Both the position numbers and the translations under genes were made by a program. The notes below the pieces were generated by a model that did no database searches, was not told the DNA's origin, and saw only the letters and a program-made list of their open reading frames with translations. Below are positions 1 through 11,432 of a stretch of 64,000 nucleotides of DNA, piece by piece; position 1 is the first letter of the stretch, and every line of letters starts with the position of its first letter. The DNA is taken from contig JAVMKO010000004.1 in NCBI GenBank assembly GCA_032164245.1, forward strand, positions 30,171,626-30,235,625, given 5' to 3'. This stretch comes from Sternotherus odoratus (taxonomy: Eukaryota; Chordata; Testudines; Kinosternidae).

Positions 1-224
1 TCAAGTGAAAAAAGTTAAGCACTCAAAGGTAAGTAATGTCCCAATTAAGGCTGGTTTTGTCATGCGTTTATACAGGGCACAGAAGAATGAGGTACTGGTC
101 TATGACTAACATCCTCATCTACAATTAAAGTTCTTAGGCATTGCTTCAGTACAAATAATAATACAATAGAGATCTAGTTAATGATGGATATAAATAGAGA
201 CATAGTCATTGAGGTAACAAGGCG

Positions 225-312
225 ACGTTTAATGGCATATGCTATACAGGAGATTAAACTAGATGTTCTAGCGGTCCCTTCTGGCCTTAAGCCCTGTGAA
301 TCTATGAATCTC
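225..312 (+). mobile_element. CR1 LINE 3' end fragment
   Basis: The stretch reads like the terminal part of a CR1 retrotransposon: an 'aaactagatg' segment, then 'cggtcccttctggcctta', ending in the repeated 'gaatctatgaatct' tail typical of CR1. It is severely 5'-truncated and carries no coding sequence. No TSD was recognised. Confidence 0.75.
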
Positions 313-715
313 CCTGCCAACTCAGGGTCATTAAAAATACCAGAATGTTAACCCAAGCATCCTCGTCAAATACCAAGCAGGGAAATTCTTCTCTGTCTTA
401 CTGAGACTGGTGAGAGGGGTTTCTTTACTCAGATGCAGATTTTCTTACATTATCTTTTCTCAAACTTTGCACTATTTCTTTTAATTAGTTCATTTGCGGA
501 TATGTCCCCATCCCGGAGACAATTATGTCTCATTGCTGGGATCCCTGTAAAGATCAGGCTTGTCTACACAGAGTAGTAGTGCACAACAGAAGTGTGTAAG
601 TTTTAGTCTGCACTAACTGGTCCTTGTGGCCCTGCTGGTGTGCGCTACAAGTTCTCTAATGCACATTAACATAGTAGTACTTTTGAAATGGAATGACAAA
701 CTCTCACATTACCCT
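313..715. other. Unassigned non-coding sequence
   Basis: No coding signal, RNA gene or recognisable transposon end was seen. Composition is mixed and AT-leaning. Confidence 0.5.
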
Positions 716-818
716 ACCTCTGATAACCAGATAGCAAGTGTAAATAATCAGGACAGGAGGTGGGGGTAGTAAGTGGCTATATAAGAAAAAGCCCCCAAAT
801 TGGGACTGCCCTAATCAT
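716..818 (+). mobile_element. Short MITE, diverged copy
   Basis: The core (ataaccagatagcaagtgta, a G-rich run, 'ctatataagaaaaag', 'ttgggactg') matches two better preserved copies near 23.8 and 46.7 kb. Both termini have decayed. The repeated 'ctatataagaaa' is an internal signature of the family and is not evidence for a gene promoter. Confidence 0.6.
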
Positions 819-1172
819 GGGTCATTTCACTTTTCTTTCTCAGTCCTTTCCCATATGCCTAACAGCAATGGTGTAATAATAAATCAGTGAAATTAATATC
901 TACACAGTGCTTAAAACAGTACAATTTAAATTCTCATAAATTCACAGTAGATGTTTTCTGTAAAATTCAATTTGCACATTGAGGCCAAAATGTTTCAAGT
1001 TGGGTGTCTAAAAGTTAACCACCACCCTATATCTACGTTTTGGCACCTAAATAAGAGTTTACATTTGTAATAATTACCCACATCTCCCACTGACTTTAGG
1101 CAGCCAAGTTACAAAATCAGAGCCTACAAGCCTTATTCATCACAGGAGAGAGTTAAGAATGAGGTAACTTTT
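819..1172. other. Unassigned non-coding sequence
   Basis: Nothing recognisable was found on either strand. This is the pre-insertion flank of the hAT-like element that follows. Confidence 0.45.
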
Positions 1173-1180
1173 GTCTACAG

Positions 1181-1875
1181 CAGGGGTCTCAAACATGCGG
1201 CCCGGGGGCCACATGTGGCCCACAAAACCCTTCACTGCGGCCCGCCAAGCTTCCTGGCACCCCCCCTCCCCCTTGGTCCCCCCATAGCAGTTTGCAGGAT
1301 GGAGGGGCCAGAAGTGGAGGCTTCTCTGCTGCCTGGCTGGGCCGCGCGTATTTCTAGCTCTGGACTTCCTATATTGCTCTTGCTTTGTTTGCCAAACAGC
1401 TGTTGGTGGTGCCTAGCGCTTTCCAGGAGGGAATGGGGAGCTGCGTGCTCAGAGGAGGAGGTGGGGCAGGGGTGGGACCTCTTGGAAGGGGTGGAGTGGG
1501 GGCAGAGCCGGGGTAGCGAGGGCAGGGTGTGTGTCAGTGGTGCGGCCCTCGGGCCAGTGCACTAGTCCTCATGGAAGGGGTGGAGTGGGGGCAGAGCCGG
1601 GGCAGCGAGGGCAGAGTGTGTGTCAGTGGTGCGGCCCTCGGGCCAGTGCACTAGTCCTCATGGAAGGGGTGGAGTGGGGGCAGAGCCGGGGCAGCGAGGG
1701 CAGAGTGTGTGTCAGTGGTGCGGCCCTCGGGCCAGTGCACTAGTCCTCATGGAAGGGGTGGAGTGGGGGCAGAGCCGGGGCAGCGAGGGTATGTGTGTGT
1801 GTCAGTGGTGCGGCCCTCGGGCCAGTGCACTACTCCTCATGCGGCCCTCATGGTCATTTGAGTTTGATACCCCTG
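1181..1875 (+). mobile_element. Complete non-autonomous hAT-like transposon
   Basis: The element begins caggggtctcaaac and ends gtttgatacccctg, imperfect terminal inverted repeats of about 14 bp. The flanks 1173-1180 and 1876-1883 are the identical octamer gtctacag, an 8-bp TSD as expected for hAT transposons. The interior is GC-rich, contains no transposase and holds an 89-bp tandem array. Open frames across it (about 70-116 codons) come from repeat units that lack stops in that frame; they do not look like genes. Seen: termini and TSD. Inferred: mobilisation in trans by a hAT transposase. Confidence 0.9.
1484..1840 (+). repeat. 89-bp minisatellite, four units
   Basis: Units start at 1484, 1573, 1662 and 1751, each opening with ggaaggggtggagtgggggc and closing with 'gtgcactagtcctcat' or a close variant. 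Units two and three are almost identical. The last carries a short TG expansion and a base change near its end. The array lies wholly inside the hAT-like element. Confidence 0.93.
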
Positions 1876-1883
1876 GTCTACAG

Positions 1884-3564
1884 TGAGGCACAGAACACAA
1901 AAGGTAAGTAAGTTTCCACTGGATGAAATCCATGTGAGACATGAATGCAGACCTCCCGGGCTCACTGTGCATAGCAGAAAGAAAGAGAGTGTGGCCTTCG
2001 TAAACAAAGTCATGACCAGGTACAAAACATTTACATCATATGTTCGACCCTAACATGTATTCGGCAAAGGGTGTAAACAACTGGAGGATGCATAAACACA
2101 GGTAACAGCACTCACCACACAGAGAGGAAAGAAATTACAGGCAGATGGGGAGGGCATGGTGGGGGGGGGGGGGGAAGCAAGCAAGCAACTTGTTAGCATA
2201 CCTTCCAACCTCCTCTAGCTGTAAAATAGTGCATAAATGTACATACATTTCCATAAAGAAGACACAATAAATCAGCAGTTTTAAAATCCCAATGCATCTT
2301 GATAACTGCATGCACTTTAGGGATGTTTGGTAGGTGTTATGTATATATATTCAAAAAATAAACATATTCCCCTATTATGTTTCCAATACTGTTCTTATCT
2401 CATTTTCACAGTGATATATCCTAATAACAAATTATTTGGGGGAAGCATCTATTAGTATACTCCTTGGAGAATTCTGCGCCAAAAAGTTATTCTGTTCCAA
2501 ATAAAATAAAAAATTCTGTGTATAATATTTTAAAATTCTGCATATTTTATTTGTCAAAAATAACAATATAATCATGATAGTTTCAATTATTTTGGTAATT
2601 TATTTCAAAATATGTGTCAGCAAGTATATCTGTAACAATAAGACAATAAAAAAGACCCAGGAAATGTTTTTTGACAAATAGGTTCCTTACTAGGCATATT
2701 AATACAGAACTTTGAGTAATAGTTCATTTAAACTACAATACAGAAGTGTATTTCCTGCACCCCTCAGAAGCAGTGCAAAGGCTTGGGCAAATTAGGGTTA
2801 ACAGACAGCTGAGGTAGAGGAAAGTAATTTCTGGGAAGGAGTTTAGGAGTGAACCTGGAGGAGTGTTGGGTGTGGGTGGGATAAGTATGGAACAGTTTTT
2901 GGGGAGTGGAAGAGATAGGGAGAGGATTGTATATAGAAAAAATATATGAAAAACTGGATAGCTAGTTCCTCTAATGAGTCTGTAATTTAATAAAATCTTG
3001 CAATTCAATGGAATGAATTTAACTGTAAACTATGATAAAGCCATTCACTGTGGAAAAGGAAGTGCCATTTATTTTAAAGATTTTTTACTATTCAGTGAGC
3101 TCTTTAGCTATATAGTTTTATTTTTAGATAGTGAGAGTGAGGTTCTCATTTTATTTGTGATACTTGCAAACACAGGCTTTCAATTTGCCAGTGATGTGAA
3201 AGAGTTACTGAGCTTTTAAAAGGTCATTTGTGTAGACTTCTCATTATGAGTACGGCTAAGAATAATATATATATAGCTCATGAACAAATTCAGCAACCAA
3301 TTTAGAACAAAGGTCTAGACACAAAATGGCCTGGAAAATGGAGCAGTTTTATTTGGTGTTAGAGATATATTCATTTTTATGACCAGATGGTCTTGAACTG
3401 CAATACTTACTCATCTCCCAGGCCTCATGTTCTCTTGTGGCACAATCCCAGAGCACCTTAGGGCAGCAGACTGGAAATTCTGAAAGAGCTTGAGATGTAT
3501 TATTTAATTAAATATGAAAATGAATAGTTCAATCAATAAAATATTCCTTGTATTATTCATTCGG
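1884..3564. other. Unassigned AT-rich sequence with a G14 tract
   Basis: A 14-base G homopolymer lies at 2161-2174. From about 2455 the sequence has recurrent 'attctg' and 'aattctgcgcc' motifs that may be an old DNA-transposon fragment, but no ends were found. No coding gene is supported. Confidence 0.4.
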
Positions 3565-3620
3565 GGTTTGATCCAAGCCCATTGAATTCAAAAGATTCCC
3601 ATTGACTTAATGGGCTTTAG
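3565..3620. repeat. Short palindromic dispersed repeat
   Basis: The segment reads 'gatccaagcccattgaattc' and then 'cccattgacttaatgggctt', a self-complementary pattern around cccattga/tcaatggg. Similar segments recur near 19.7, 27.7, 39.5 and 53.7 kb, so it is a dispersed element and not unique sequence. Confidence 0.5.
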
Positions 3621-4416
3621 TCCTTTTACTGTTATATTCAGTTTATTGTAGTCTGCTCCTACCTAAATTGTTCCTCAGATGTTAGTACTGACACTGCATG
3701 ACTATGTTACAGAAGTTGTCAAGAGGGTAGCTGGAGATATTGGCAGCTGAGGCATTTGGTTAACGATCAAAGTGTAGGAGATAGTTTGATCTTGTGAGAT
3801 AAAAACACTAGTGAACATTTCCGCTAAAATGATCCTCAGTTAAATGGTTAGCTATATTGTCATGAAAGTGCTACTATTAGGTTTCAGAGTTAACAGCTTG
3901 TTTGAATGAATGGGGACAGTTTGTTTCTCTCTTAGAATGATGAAGACAGACATCATTGATTGGTTTATATATGGTCTTGTTTGGAAAATTCTTGTGGAAG
4001 CCCTTTGGTCTATGAGGGGGAAAAAAGCTGAATGTAAAGGTTAGAGGAGAGAGATGCAACTGGAAATGAAAAGGAGGAAAGGGAAGACAGTGGATGGAGA
4101 GGAAAGAGTAGAGAAAGTGAGCACATTGTGTAAAAGGTAGGGGGGGAAAGGAGATTAATTTGATTTTAGGTGGAAACGGGAAAGAGGAGACAGACTGGAT
4201 GCTGCAGGGAAGGAGAGACTAGACTGGAAGGAATCTGCAAGGAAATGTATCTGATGTAAATTTAGAGAGAATGAATGAGTTTTTTGCTAATGGGTGGAGA
4301 ATGAGAGAGACATGATGAATGAAGAGGACAGGAGACAGAAGTGGAGATTGTTTAGAAAAGGGAAAGTTGTGATACTAAAGAGTGGGGAGAGAGAGACAGA
4401 TTAGGAATAAGAAGTA
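3621..4416. other. Unassigned; purine-rich from about 4050
   Basis: From about 4050 to 4410 the plus strand is strongly GA-rich (runs such as 'gaaaaggaggaaaggga'). This is a compositional asymmetry without coding signal. Nothing else was recognised. Confidence 0.4.
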
Positions 4417-4667
4417 CACTAGCTCCTCACTTAACGTCATCCCAGTTAACACTATTTTGTTACATCACTAATCAGTTAGGGAACATTCTTGTTTAAAGTT
4501 GCGCAATGCTTCCTTATAATGTTGTTTGACAGCTGCCTGCTTTGTCCACTGCTTGCAGAAAGAGCAGCCAGTGGAGCTAGCTGGTGGGGGCTTGGAGCCG
4601 GGTGATGGTGGTGGCAGCCCCCATATCAGCTCCCCGCTCCCCTAAATTCCCTGGGGAACAGGGAGGA
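4417..4667 (+). mobile_element. Tigger/pogo-like DNA transposon fragment
   Basis: After a TA dinucleotide at 4415-4416 the sequence starts cactagctcctcacttaacg, resembling the 5' end of Tigger-type Tc1/mariner elements. It continues through 'ttataatgttgtttgacagc' into a GC-rich segment. No matching 3' inverted repeat was found, so the element is truncated or was disrupted by the CR1 sequence that follows. Confidence 0.5.
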
Positions 4668-5330
4668 TGGACAAGAACACGACTTGCACATCAAACTCCT
4701 TTATCCTTCCCAGAGCACATAGTCTGCTGTACCCGCTGAAATTAATTCTTGGCAGTATCATTGGTGCCCACATGGAGAAGCAGTTCAAGGTCTTAATCAA
4801 TCTGTCACATTCTAAATTCTAGCTCTGGTATGCAGAACACTTCTCTGGTTTCTGGGTCTGGATGGCAGATGGATGACTCCATCCCTCTTAGGAATGAGTT
4901 CACAACCAACACCACCCGTCTCCTCTCTTGGGACTGGTGGTCATGGAACCCCCATCCCTACGACAATGCATACCATGCCTTCCGGTGAATGGGGTCTCTT
5001 TCTGATCCCTTCCCTCAGATGACTCTTTGAAACCATTCTCCACTGTAGTACCCGACTAGAGATCTTGACAACATTTTCTTATCTTTATCTGCATTGGGGG
5101 TACCTGGTTTCTCCTCTTTCTTCTTCTGGAGGTCAAATGCTGCCAATTTTCTTACCCATTTTCTTCAGTGCCCTCTCTGATTCTCCAGCATGCTGTGCCT
5201 GCCGTACCAACGCTTACTTCTATCCAGAAAGTCTTCATGTTCTCTGATGCAATTCAGGGTTGATACTTGGGTTTCTAGTCCTTTATCTTTCTCTTACAAT
5301 ATGGAGAGCAGTTTGTACTTCATATACACA
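4668..5330 (-). pseudogene. CR1 LINE ORF1 remnant (esterase-like domain)
   Basis: Read on the minus strand, the region carries broken pieces of CR1 ORF1, whose C-terminal half is an SGNH-hydrolase-like esterase. Recognisable blocks in order are a charged coiled-coil-like stretch, then VVNSFLRGMESSICHPDPET (block I, normally with Gly-Asp-Ser; here the residues before Ser are altered), then HVGTNDTAKN (the conserved Gly-x-Asn-Asp block, near 4750-4780). Stops and frame changes separate the blocks, so no product is expected. In live CR1 elements ORF1 packages the RNA and the esterase aids transposition. CR1 copies usually keep only their 3' end, so an ORF1 piece is uncommon. The assignment rests on motif recognition. 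Confidence 0.7.
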
Positions 5331-6842
5331 AAGTTGCTTTTATTCTCTGGGAGAAAGACAAACATGGCACATCCTCTGCAGATCACAATAGCTGATCACT
5401 CACTGTCCATAATGCCTTCCTTCTAAGAGCATCTTCAGATGTTATATTTACTGCTCAGAGAAGCCTGAAAGGCAAAAACACTCTGTGGGAACTCCCTGCA
5501 GGTGAACTCCCATGCAAACTCCCTCTGTTTGCTGCTCAATCCAGCGAAGGCTGGATCTCTATAGGTTGAGCCACCATCACCCACCATTAACGACAGGTGA
5601 ATCACTCCTCTTAAGTAAGTAAGAACAAGAAGTCAATTGGAATCTTTATATCAGTTTTGATGGATAATGGATCAGGTCCTAGACCTGGTGAGGACAAGAG
5701 CTTGGACATTCCCAGATGCAAATTTTGTTAACCAGCTAGATTGCAGGGCCATTAATCGCATCCTGCTATGAAAGACTGTGACTCTAGGAAATGTGTGTGA
5801 ACTAGTGAGTGGCTTGTGGGGTTCCCTTATTACTGCGGGGTGCTAGATGGTATGGCATATTCTGATTTTGGCCCCAGTTGGAGTACATCAATAGAGAGGG
5901 CTACTTCTCTAGGGTATTGCAGGAGTTTATGGATCGTTTCACTGATATCAATGCTGGCAATAGACCTCCTGAAGTTGGAATCTATTGTGAGTGGGATTTC
6001 TCCCGAACTGCAAATAGGCTTCAGGCAGTAAAGCCAGAACCATCACCTAAACAGACATTCAAAGATTGAACTGCACAACTCTGCTACATGATAAACTGCT
6101 TGTATATGTTGATGATGTATAATATCCAAGGGCTGATTTCAAGACTGAATCTAATCGCACCCAGATAGCAGTAATCTGAGCAACTATGTACAGTATTGGG
6201 ATATATATTTAAGAGGTGCAGTGGAGAGAAAGTACAAGAGAGAGGAATAAAATGAGAACAATATTACATCTTTCAATCATAATCATATCTGTAATTTTTA
6301 GTCACAAAATTAACATTAAATGGTTCCAAGATGCCACTAAAAGCTGAATTTCAGGACTAATAATCTGGCTAATATTATCATTTACATTTAATAACTTCCA
6401 GACTTCCTTTGTTCAGATTTCCAACATCAACAAAACAATGCTCTGGTATGAAATATATATGGTCACAAATATAGGTAGATCTGTTACTAATGTCTCTGAA
6501 AATCAGGCACACCCAGACTATCAAATTCCTTCCCCACTCTCCCTTAAGGAGGAGTAAAGGAGAACTCTACTGCACAGATAATAAAATCTAGATAAAATGA
6601 TAAGATTTACCAAATGGACAAAGTGACTCTAAGTAAAGAGAACGAAGAATAAACAGCACGTCTCACTTAAACAGACATAAAAAATCCTATGAGTCAAAAC
6701 ACTCATGTAAAACTGACTATGCAACCCTGTCCACACAATGAAATTGACTTATTGCTAACAATGTCTGTTGTTTCATGAGCACTATCCATTAAACCACATC
6801 AGCCAGCATTCAGGGGAGCCAGTGGTGACAATTATTAATGTA
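5331..6842. other. Unassigned non-coding sequence
   Basis: The first 200 bases may continue the CR1 5' region. The rest shows no recognisable element, RNA gene or exon. Confidence 0.4.
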
Positions 6843-7598
6843 CAGTGAAACCTCGATATAACGGACTAATTCGGGCGGGGGGTGTCCGTTAAAACCGAAA
6901 GTCCGTTATTTAATAATTTTTTTAAATGATTAAATAACGGACTTTCGGGTGACAACGGACACCCCCCGCCCGAATTAGTCCGTTATATGGAGCCAGCCGT
7001 GAGTCAGCCCACCCAACCCCCTCCCCCCGCCCGGCTCCCCGCTGCGGGGAGCAGGGCAGGGGGGTTGACAGCTCCCGCCCGGCTTCCCGCTGCGGGGAGC
7101 CGGGCGGGAGCTCTCAACCCCCCCCCCTCCGTCTCCCCAAAGCGAGGAGCCGGTCGGGGGGGTTGACAGCTCCCGCTCGGCTCCCCCCAGCGGGAAGCCC
7201 GGCGGGAGCTGTCAACCCCCCCGCCCGGCTTTCCGCTGCGGGGAGCCGAGCGGGGGCTCTCAAACACCCCCTCCCCCCGCCCGGCTCCCCGCTGCGAGGA
7301 GCCGGGCGGGTGGGTTGACAGCTCCCGCTCGGCTCCCCGCAGAGGGGAGCCGGGCGGGAGCTGTCAGCCCACCCGCCCGGCTCCCCGTTGCGGGGAGCCG
7401 GGCGGGGGGGGTGGGGGGGGGGTTGACAGCTCCCGCAGGGGTCCCCTCTGCGGGGAGCCGGGCGGGAGCTGTCAACCCAGCCGGCTCCCTGGGGCGGGAG
7501 CCGGCAGCCCCCAATAACGGATTTCGGATGCATCGGAAATTTTGTCCGTTGCATCCGAAGTCCGTTAAATCGGGGTCCGTTAAATCGAGGGTTTACTG
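6843..7598 (+). mobile_element. Tigger-like MITE, copy 1, complete
   Basis: TA dinucleotides at 6841-6842 and 7599-7600 flank the element. It starts cagtgaaacctcgatataac and its end, reverse-complemented, starts cagtaaaccctcgatttaac; about 20 of the first 23 bases match. TA flanks with CAGT ends fit the Tc1/mariner Tigger-pogo group. Inside are a near-perfect AT-cored hairpin (6856-6988) and about 500 bp of GC-rich repeats made of short inverted units (gctccccgctgcggggagc type). A second motif pair, 'cggatgcatcgg' and 'gttgcatccgaagtccgtta', precedes the 3' end. There is no transposase. Confidence 0.85.
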
Positions 7599-8231
7599 TA
7601 TTCATTTTTTAGGTGGGACAAGGTTTTAGGGTCATCTCTTGCTAATGTGTAGGGTTGTGCTAAACAGTAGGTCTCCAAGACTTGAGCTGATAGCACAGCA
7701 GTTTTGGAGGTACTGTTACAGAGAGGTAGGTCAATGGCCTGAAGCTACTTGGGTAGAAAGGACATCCTGATTAGCACGTCTAGCAGCTGTGGCTGGGTTG
7801 GCAGGTCTAAGGAAGGAGCTAAAGCTACATGCTGGCAATGCACAGTGGAGGGACACCATGCTGGCTGTCAGAGAGGAAGAAAGGAACAGGTAAATCTTGA
7901 GTGCGGGCACTAAAAGAAGCAACGGGGTTGGAAGGGAAGAGATGCAGAGCTCACTCCGGAAGAAAAGGTTACAGTGCATTACAGCCCTCTGATCTCTGAG
8001 TAGTTCTCAGTGAAATACCTGAAGACTAAAGGGTTAAGTGTTTACACAAAAGATTAGGTCCTATGCTGAGTCATCCTGGCCTCCATACCATATGCCTCCT
8101 AAACTATCCAGAGATTTGACCAGCATATCAGCCTAATTTATCTCATTTCACTGAAGGCAGAGGGACTGGAGAGTTTAGTGTGAATGGGGATGTAATAGAA
8201 AGAGAGAGGCAGAGGTGCATACAGAAACACA
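7599..8231. other. Unassigned; contains a short dispersed repeat
   Basis: Around 7783-7835 the sequence 'tggctgggttggcaggtcta' with 'gctacatg' downstream recurs at about 9160-9205, so it is a small dispersed repeat. Nothing else was recognised. Confidence 0.4.
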
Positions 8232-8674
8232 CAAAGGCCTAGAAATCCAAATTAAAATAGAATTCTTAGGTACACAGCTTTAAGAATGAATCTAATCTCA
8301 AAACCACTTTGAAAACGCACCCTATAGATATACTTGATGCTAACTTTGGCAGTACGTATATACCTAGGCATGCCAATAAGCAAATGAAACTGACACTATA
8401 TAAAATCAGACCTTCAGCTGGTGTAAATCAGTGTAGCTCTAGGTGAGGATCTGGCCCTAGGTTTGTAGCTCTTTTGCTTTTAAATAAAATAAGATATATT
8501 TAATAATATTGGGCCAGATCCTTGGTAATATAAATTGATTGGCTTCACTACCGTAGCTGAAGATCTGGGTCTATTATTTTGAAGTGGAAATTCTTTTTAG
8601 GTGAAAAGGTAATTAATAATCACAAAATCTGTGTACCTAAGAATTCTATTTTAATTGGGATTTCTAGGCCTTTG
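8232..8674. mobile_element. Element bounded by 46-bp inverted repeats
   Basis: The left arm 8232-8277 (starting caaaggcctagaaatcc) is the reverse complement of 8629-8674 with one mismatch in 46. A shorter inner pair, 'gatctggccc' near 8450 and 'gggccagatcc' near 8511, makes the unit doubly palindromic. The structure suggests a MITE or foldback element. No TSD could be identified, so class is left open. The frame inside it is not considered a gene. Confidence 0.55.
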
Positions 8675-9750
8675 AGAAGATGTGGAATTTCTGCCCACAA
8701 GAGAAATGACAATATGTTAAAAGGACTGTCAGTCTATAATTACCAATATTGGGCATGGTGAGTAAATTCAGATTATCTGAAAGCAAGGTGACACTGTGCT
8801 TTGCAAACAATGAGAAATACATTAAGGGATATGTTAGTGTTTGGACACTTCACATCCTGTTATGTCATCTAGTGTTAAAAGCAAAAACAGGATGGTGCCT
8901 ACATCTTCTCATTTTATGTATTACAGCCACTTTATATCTTCAGGATTTATCTGAAAAAATTCCAAAAGAGACTGTACATCTGACTTATTTCTGCTGCTAT
9001 GTTTGTCAGTTGTTTCTCTGTTTTTGTTTTTTCTGGTTGATTTTCCAAATCCAACTTTGGAAATGAATTTCTTTCATTCAGTCCAATCTGAATCCCATAA
9101 GAAGAAGAGCTAGATCCAGAGCTCATTAATTCTTCTCTTGAGCACATTTATAACAGCTGTGCCTGGGTTGGCAGGTCTAAGGGAGGAGCTAGAGCTACAT
9201 GGTGGATGTTAAGTGCTAATGCTGGATGAGAAATACATATATTTTGCCAGTAAAGTAGAAGATTTTATTGTACTGTATTTTAGCAATACCATGGAAAAGA
9301 CGCACATTTGGAAAAGTTGGCTGAGACTCTCAACATCATCAAGCATTATTATTTATTAACAATATGCAGTATTGACAAAATTACACAAATGTTCACAGCA
9401 CTTCAAACTAAATAGAAGGTACCAAAGAAAGTGAGCCAGATTCTCTGGCCTTCTCCACTTCCTTTGCGCTAATCAGGCCATGAAAATGGATCGGTGGTGA
9501 TTGCACATAAGTCCAATACAGGGGAAGCACAACACAAAAAGAGACATTACAGCTGGCTCCTATTATCTGCTCACTGAAGCTCCAAATGATACTGGGACCA
9601 TGGAGAGATAGAGAAGAGGAGTGATTAGAGTGTGATGTACTCCAGTTAACTCCAAGCTCGCAAACAATCCCTTGGAGACCATTGTGAATGGGTGCAATTT
9701 AGGGCAGTGCCCAAACTGGTCTAACCTGTACTCAGAAAAATTTCTGGGGG
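8675..9750. other. Unassigned non-coding sequence
   Basis: It contains the second copy of the small repeat seen near 7.8 kb, at about 9160-9205. A frame of 105 codons at 8749-9066 is Cys/Leu/Phe-rich without a recognisable domain and is probably chance. Confidence 0.4.
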
Positions 9751-10341
9751 TGTAAAAGGGTCCACACTCACCCCTGCGGCGCCTCCTGCTGGTCGATCGG
9801 GGAATCAGCTCCAGCATCTGGAGCGCCCGCCGCAGGTTGATGCCCCGCTTCTTTCCTGGCCCCGTGTCCCTCTACCTGAGGGTGCTGCACCCCTGTAGTA
9901 CCCCTTTAGGTTTATGGGTCTCCCCCCCCCCCAGGGGAACCCTCAACCCCCTATCCCCACCTTGCCTCAGAATGTGCCACTGTCAGTCACCACTTGCCCC
10001 CGCTCACTGAGGCAGACTGCAGTATCATGGCTTCTCATCATCAACAAGGAGGATTGGCCTGCTGCTGCTATCTCCAGCCATGGGCTGCCCCCTGCAACCC
10101 TGGTACTCCTGGGTCGGGCCTTCTGTCAGGCCCGGTGGCCTGGGGCTCTCTGGCTAGGTACAGAGGAGACTGCATCTGTTTAGGCCCCTGCCTCTCAGCC
10201 TTTATACACTGGCCTGTGTTTGGGGTGTGGCCACCCAGATGGGCCTACTCCCCAGTCAGGCCTGCAAGAGCCCAGCCTTAACCCCTTTCTGGGCTTTTCC
10301 AAGCCCCCTTTCTGTAGGGGGCGGGTGGTCACCCCGCCACA
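9751..10341 (-). mobile_element. Solo LTR, family A, copy 1
   Basis: Termini are tgtaaa and cgccaca (TG...CA), flanked on both sides by ggggg (9746-9750 and 10342-10346), a 5-bp TSD that is credible though low in complexity. Orientation is minus because a TATA box (gtataaaggc) lies on that strand at about 10197-10206. The sequence aligns along its length with the 12.2-13.1 kb copy: both have the same opening gcggcgcc motif, the 'ggccccgtgtccctc' block and a TATA box shortly before 'gtgtttggg(g)tgtggcc'. No internal retrotransposon sequence is present, as expected after LTR-LTR recombination. Confidence 0.8.
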
Positions 10342-11432
10342 GGGGGTTAGAAAATCAAAGAACTATAGTGGGATCCCTGGTAGCTTGGTTGCACTCCGTA
10401 GAGACTAAGCACAGCAAATAAACTACCTCAGAATCTTGACTCTGAATCTTTGTGGAAGTCGTAGGTTTTCATGTAATTTCTAATGCAAAAGAGAGAAGGG
10501 ACTTGAAGTTAATCCACTGGAAAGCTATTATAGGCATATAGGGGAGCATGAATGAAGAAGGCTAAGGATACAGTCAGGAAAGAAACATTGGGATCAGAAG
10601 GCATTGATAGGAGGAGATGAGCTCAAAGGAAATATTAGTGAGGTTATTTGGAGTTTTGAATGAGGAAAAAGTTTGAACTTTTATGGGGACGTACAGGATA
10701 AGCCAGTGCTGGGATTCAAGAAGTTGGGGGACATGATCAGAATGGTAGGAAAGGAATTAATCTTAATGTCAGTATTGTTGATAGAAGGAATGGGAGATAG
10801 AAGAGAAGGATAGGCCAGAAAGCAAGAGGTTCTAGAAATAACTAGATCATAGGCTAGTTGTCTGACAGTGGGGATAGAAAAGGGGGGGTTACTTTTGCAG
10901 GTATTATTATGGAAGAAGAAGCAGGAACACGTGGTGAGCACCTGGATGTAAATGGAGAAGGAATGCAAGAATGAAATCAGAGTCCCTGGCAGATGGTGTA
11001 CTGACAGTGAGAGACAACAGTGAGAGAAGGGAAGAATGATGATAAGCTCAATTTTCATCTCATTTGCAAAGCACAGTTTCAGGAGGGCTTACCTTCTGAC
11101 AAGCTTAACATTTTTAGAATGCAAATACCTGCAGGGCTTATAAATTACTCATGTCTTCTCCACCATACTCAAAGCAATAGAAAAACATTTTTTATTCACT
11201 GTTCAGAAAATGTCAGCTAAATACTGATAGTTTGAGTTTAATAAAAACTATCTGAATCAGTTCACTGGGACAAAAATCTGCGAGAAAAATAATGGAAATG
11301 TTTTATGCATCCCAATTTCAAATGAAATTACTTGGAAAAAAAAAGACTTGATAAATGTTTTCTTAAACTTCCTATAAAATCAATGCTACAGAAAATCTCC
11401 TTATTTTATTTGAAAAAAATATTATACAGAAA
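10342..11432. other. Unassigned non-coding sequence
   Basis: Purine-rich plus strand up to about 11050, then AT-rich. No recognisable element or coding signal. Confidence 0.4.

Noticed and set aside
2161..2174. G14 run as a functional G-quadruplex site
   Set aside because: A homopolymer prone to length error in assembly; no surrounding regulatory context.
7004..7629. Long open frames on both strands rich in Ala, Pro, Arg and Gly
   Set aside because: They arise from the GC-rich inverted repeat units of the Tigger-like element; opposite strands encode look-alike peptides.
8749..9066. 105-codon Cys/Leu/Phe-rich frame as a membrane protein
   Set aside because: Composition follows T-rich DNA; no conserved motif, splice context or neighbour supports a gene.
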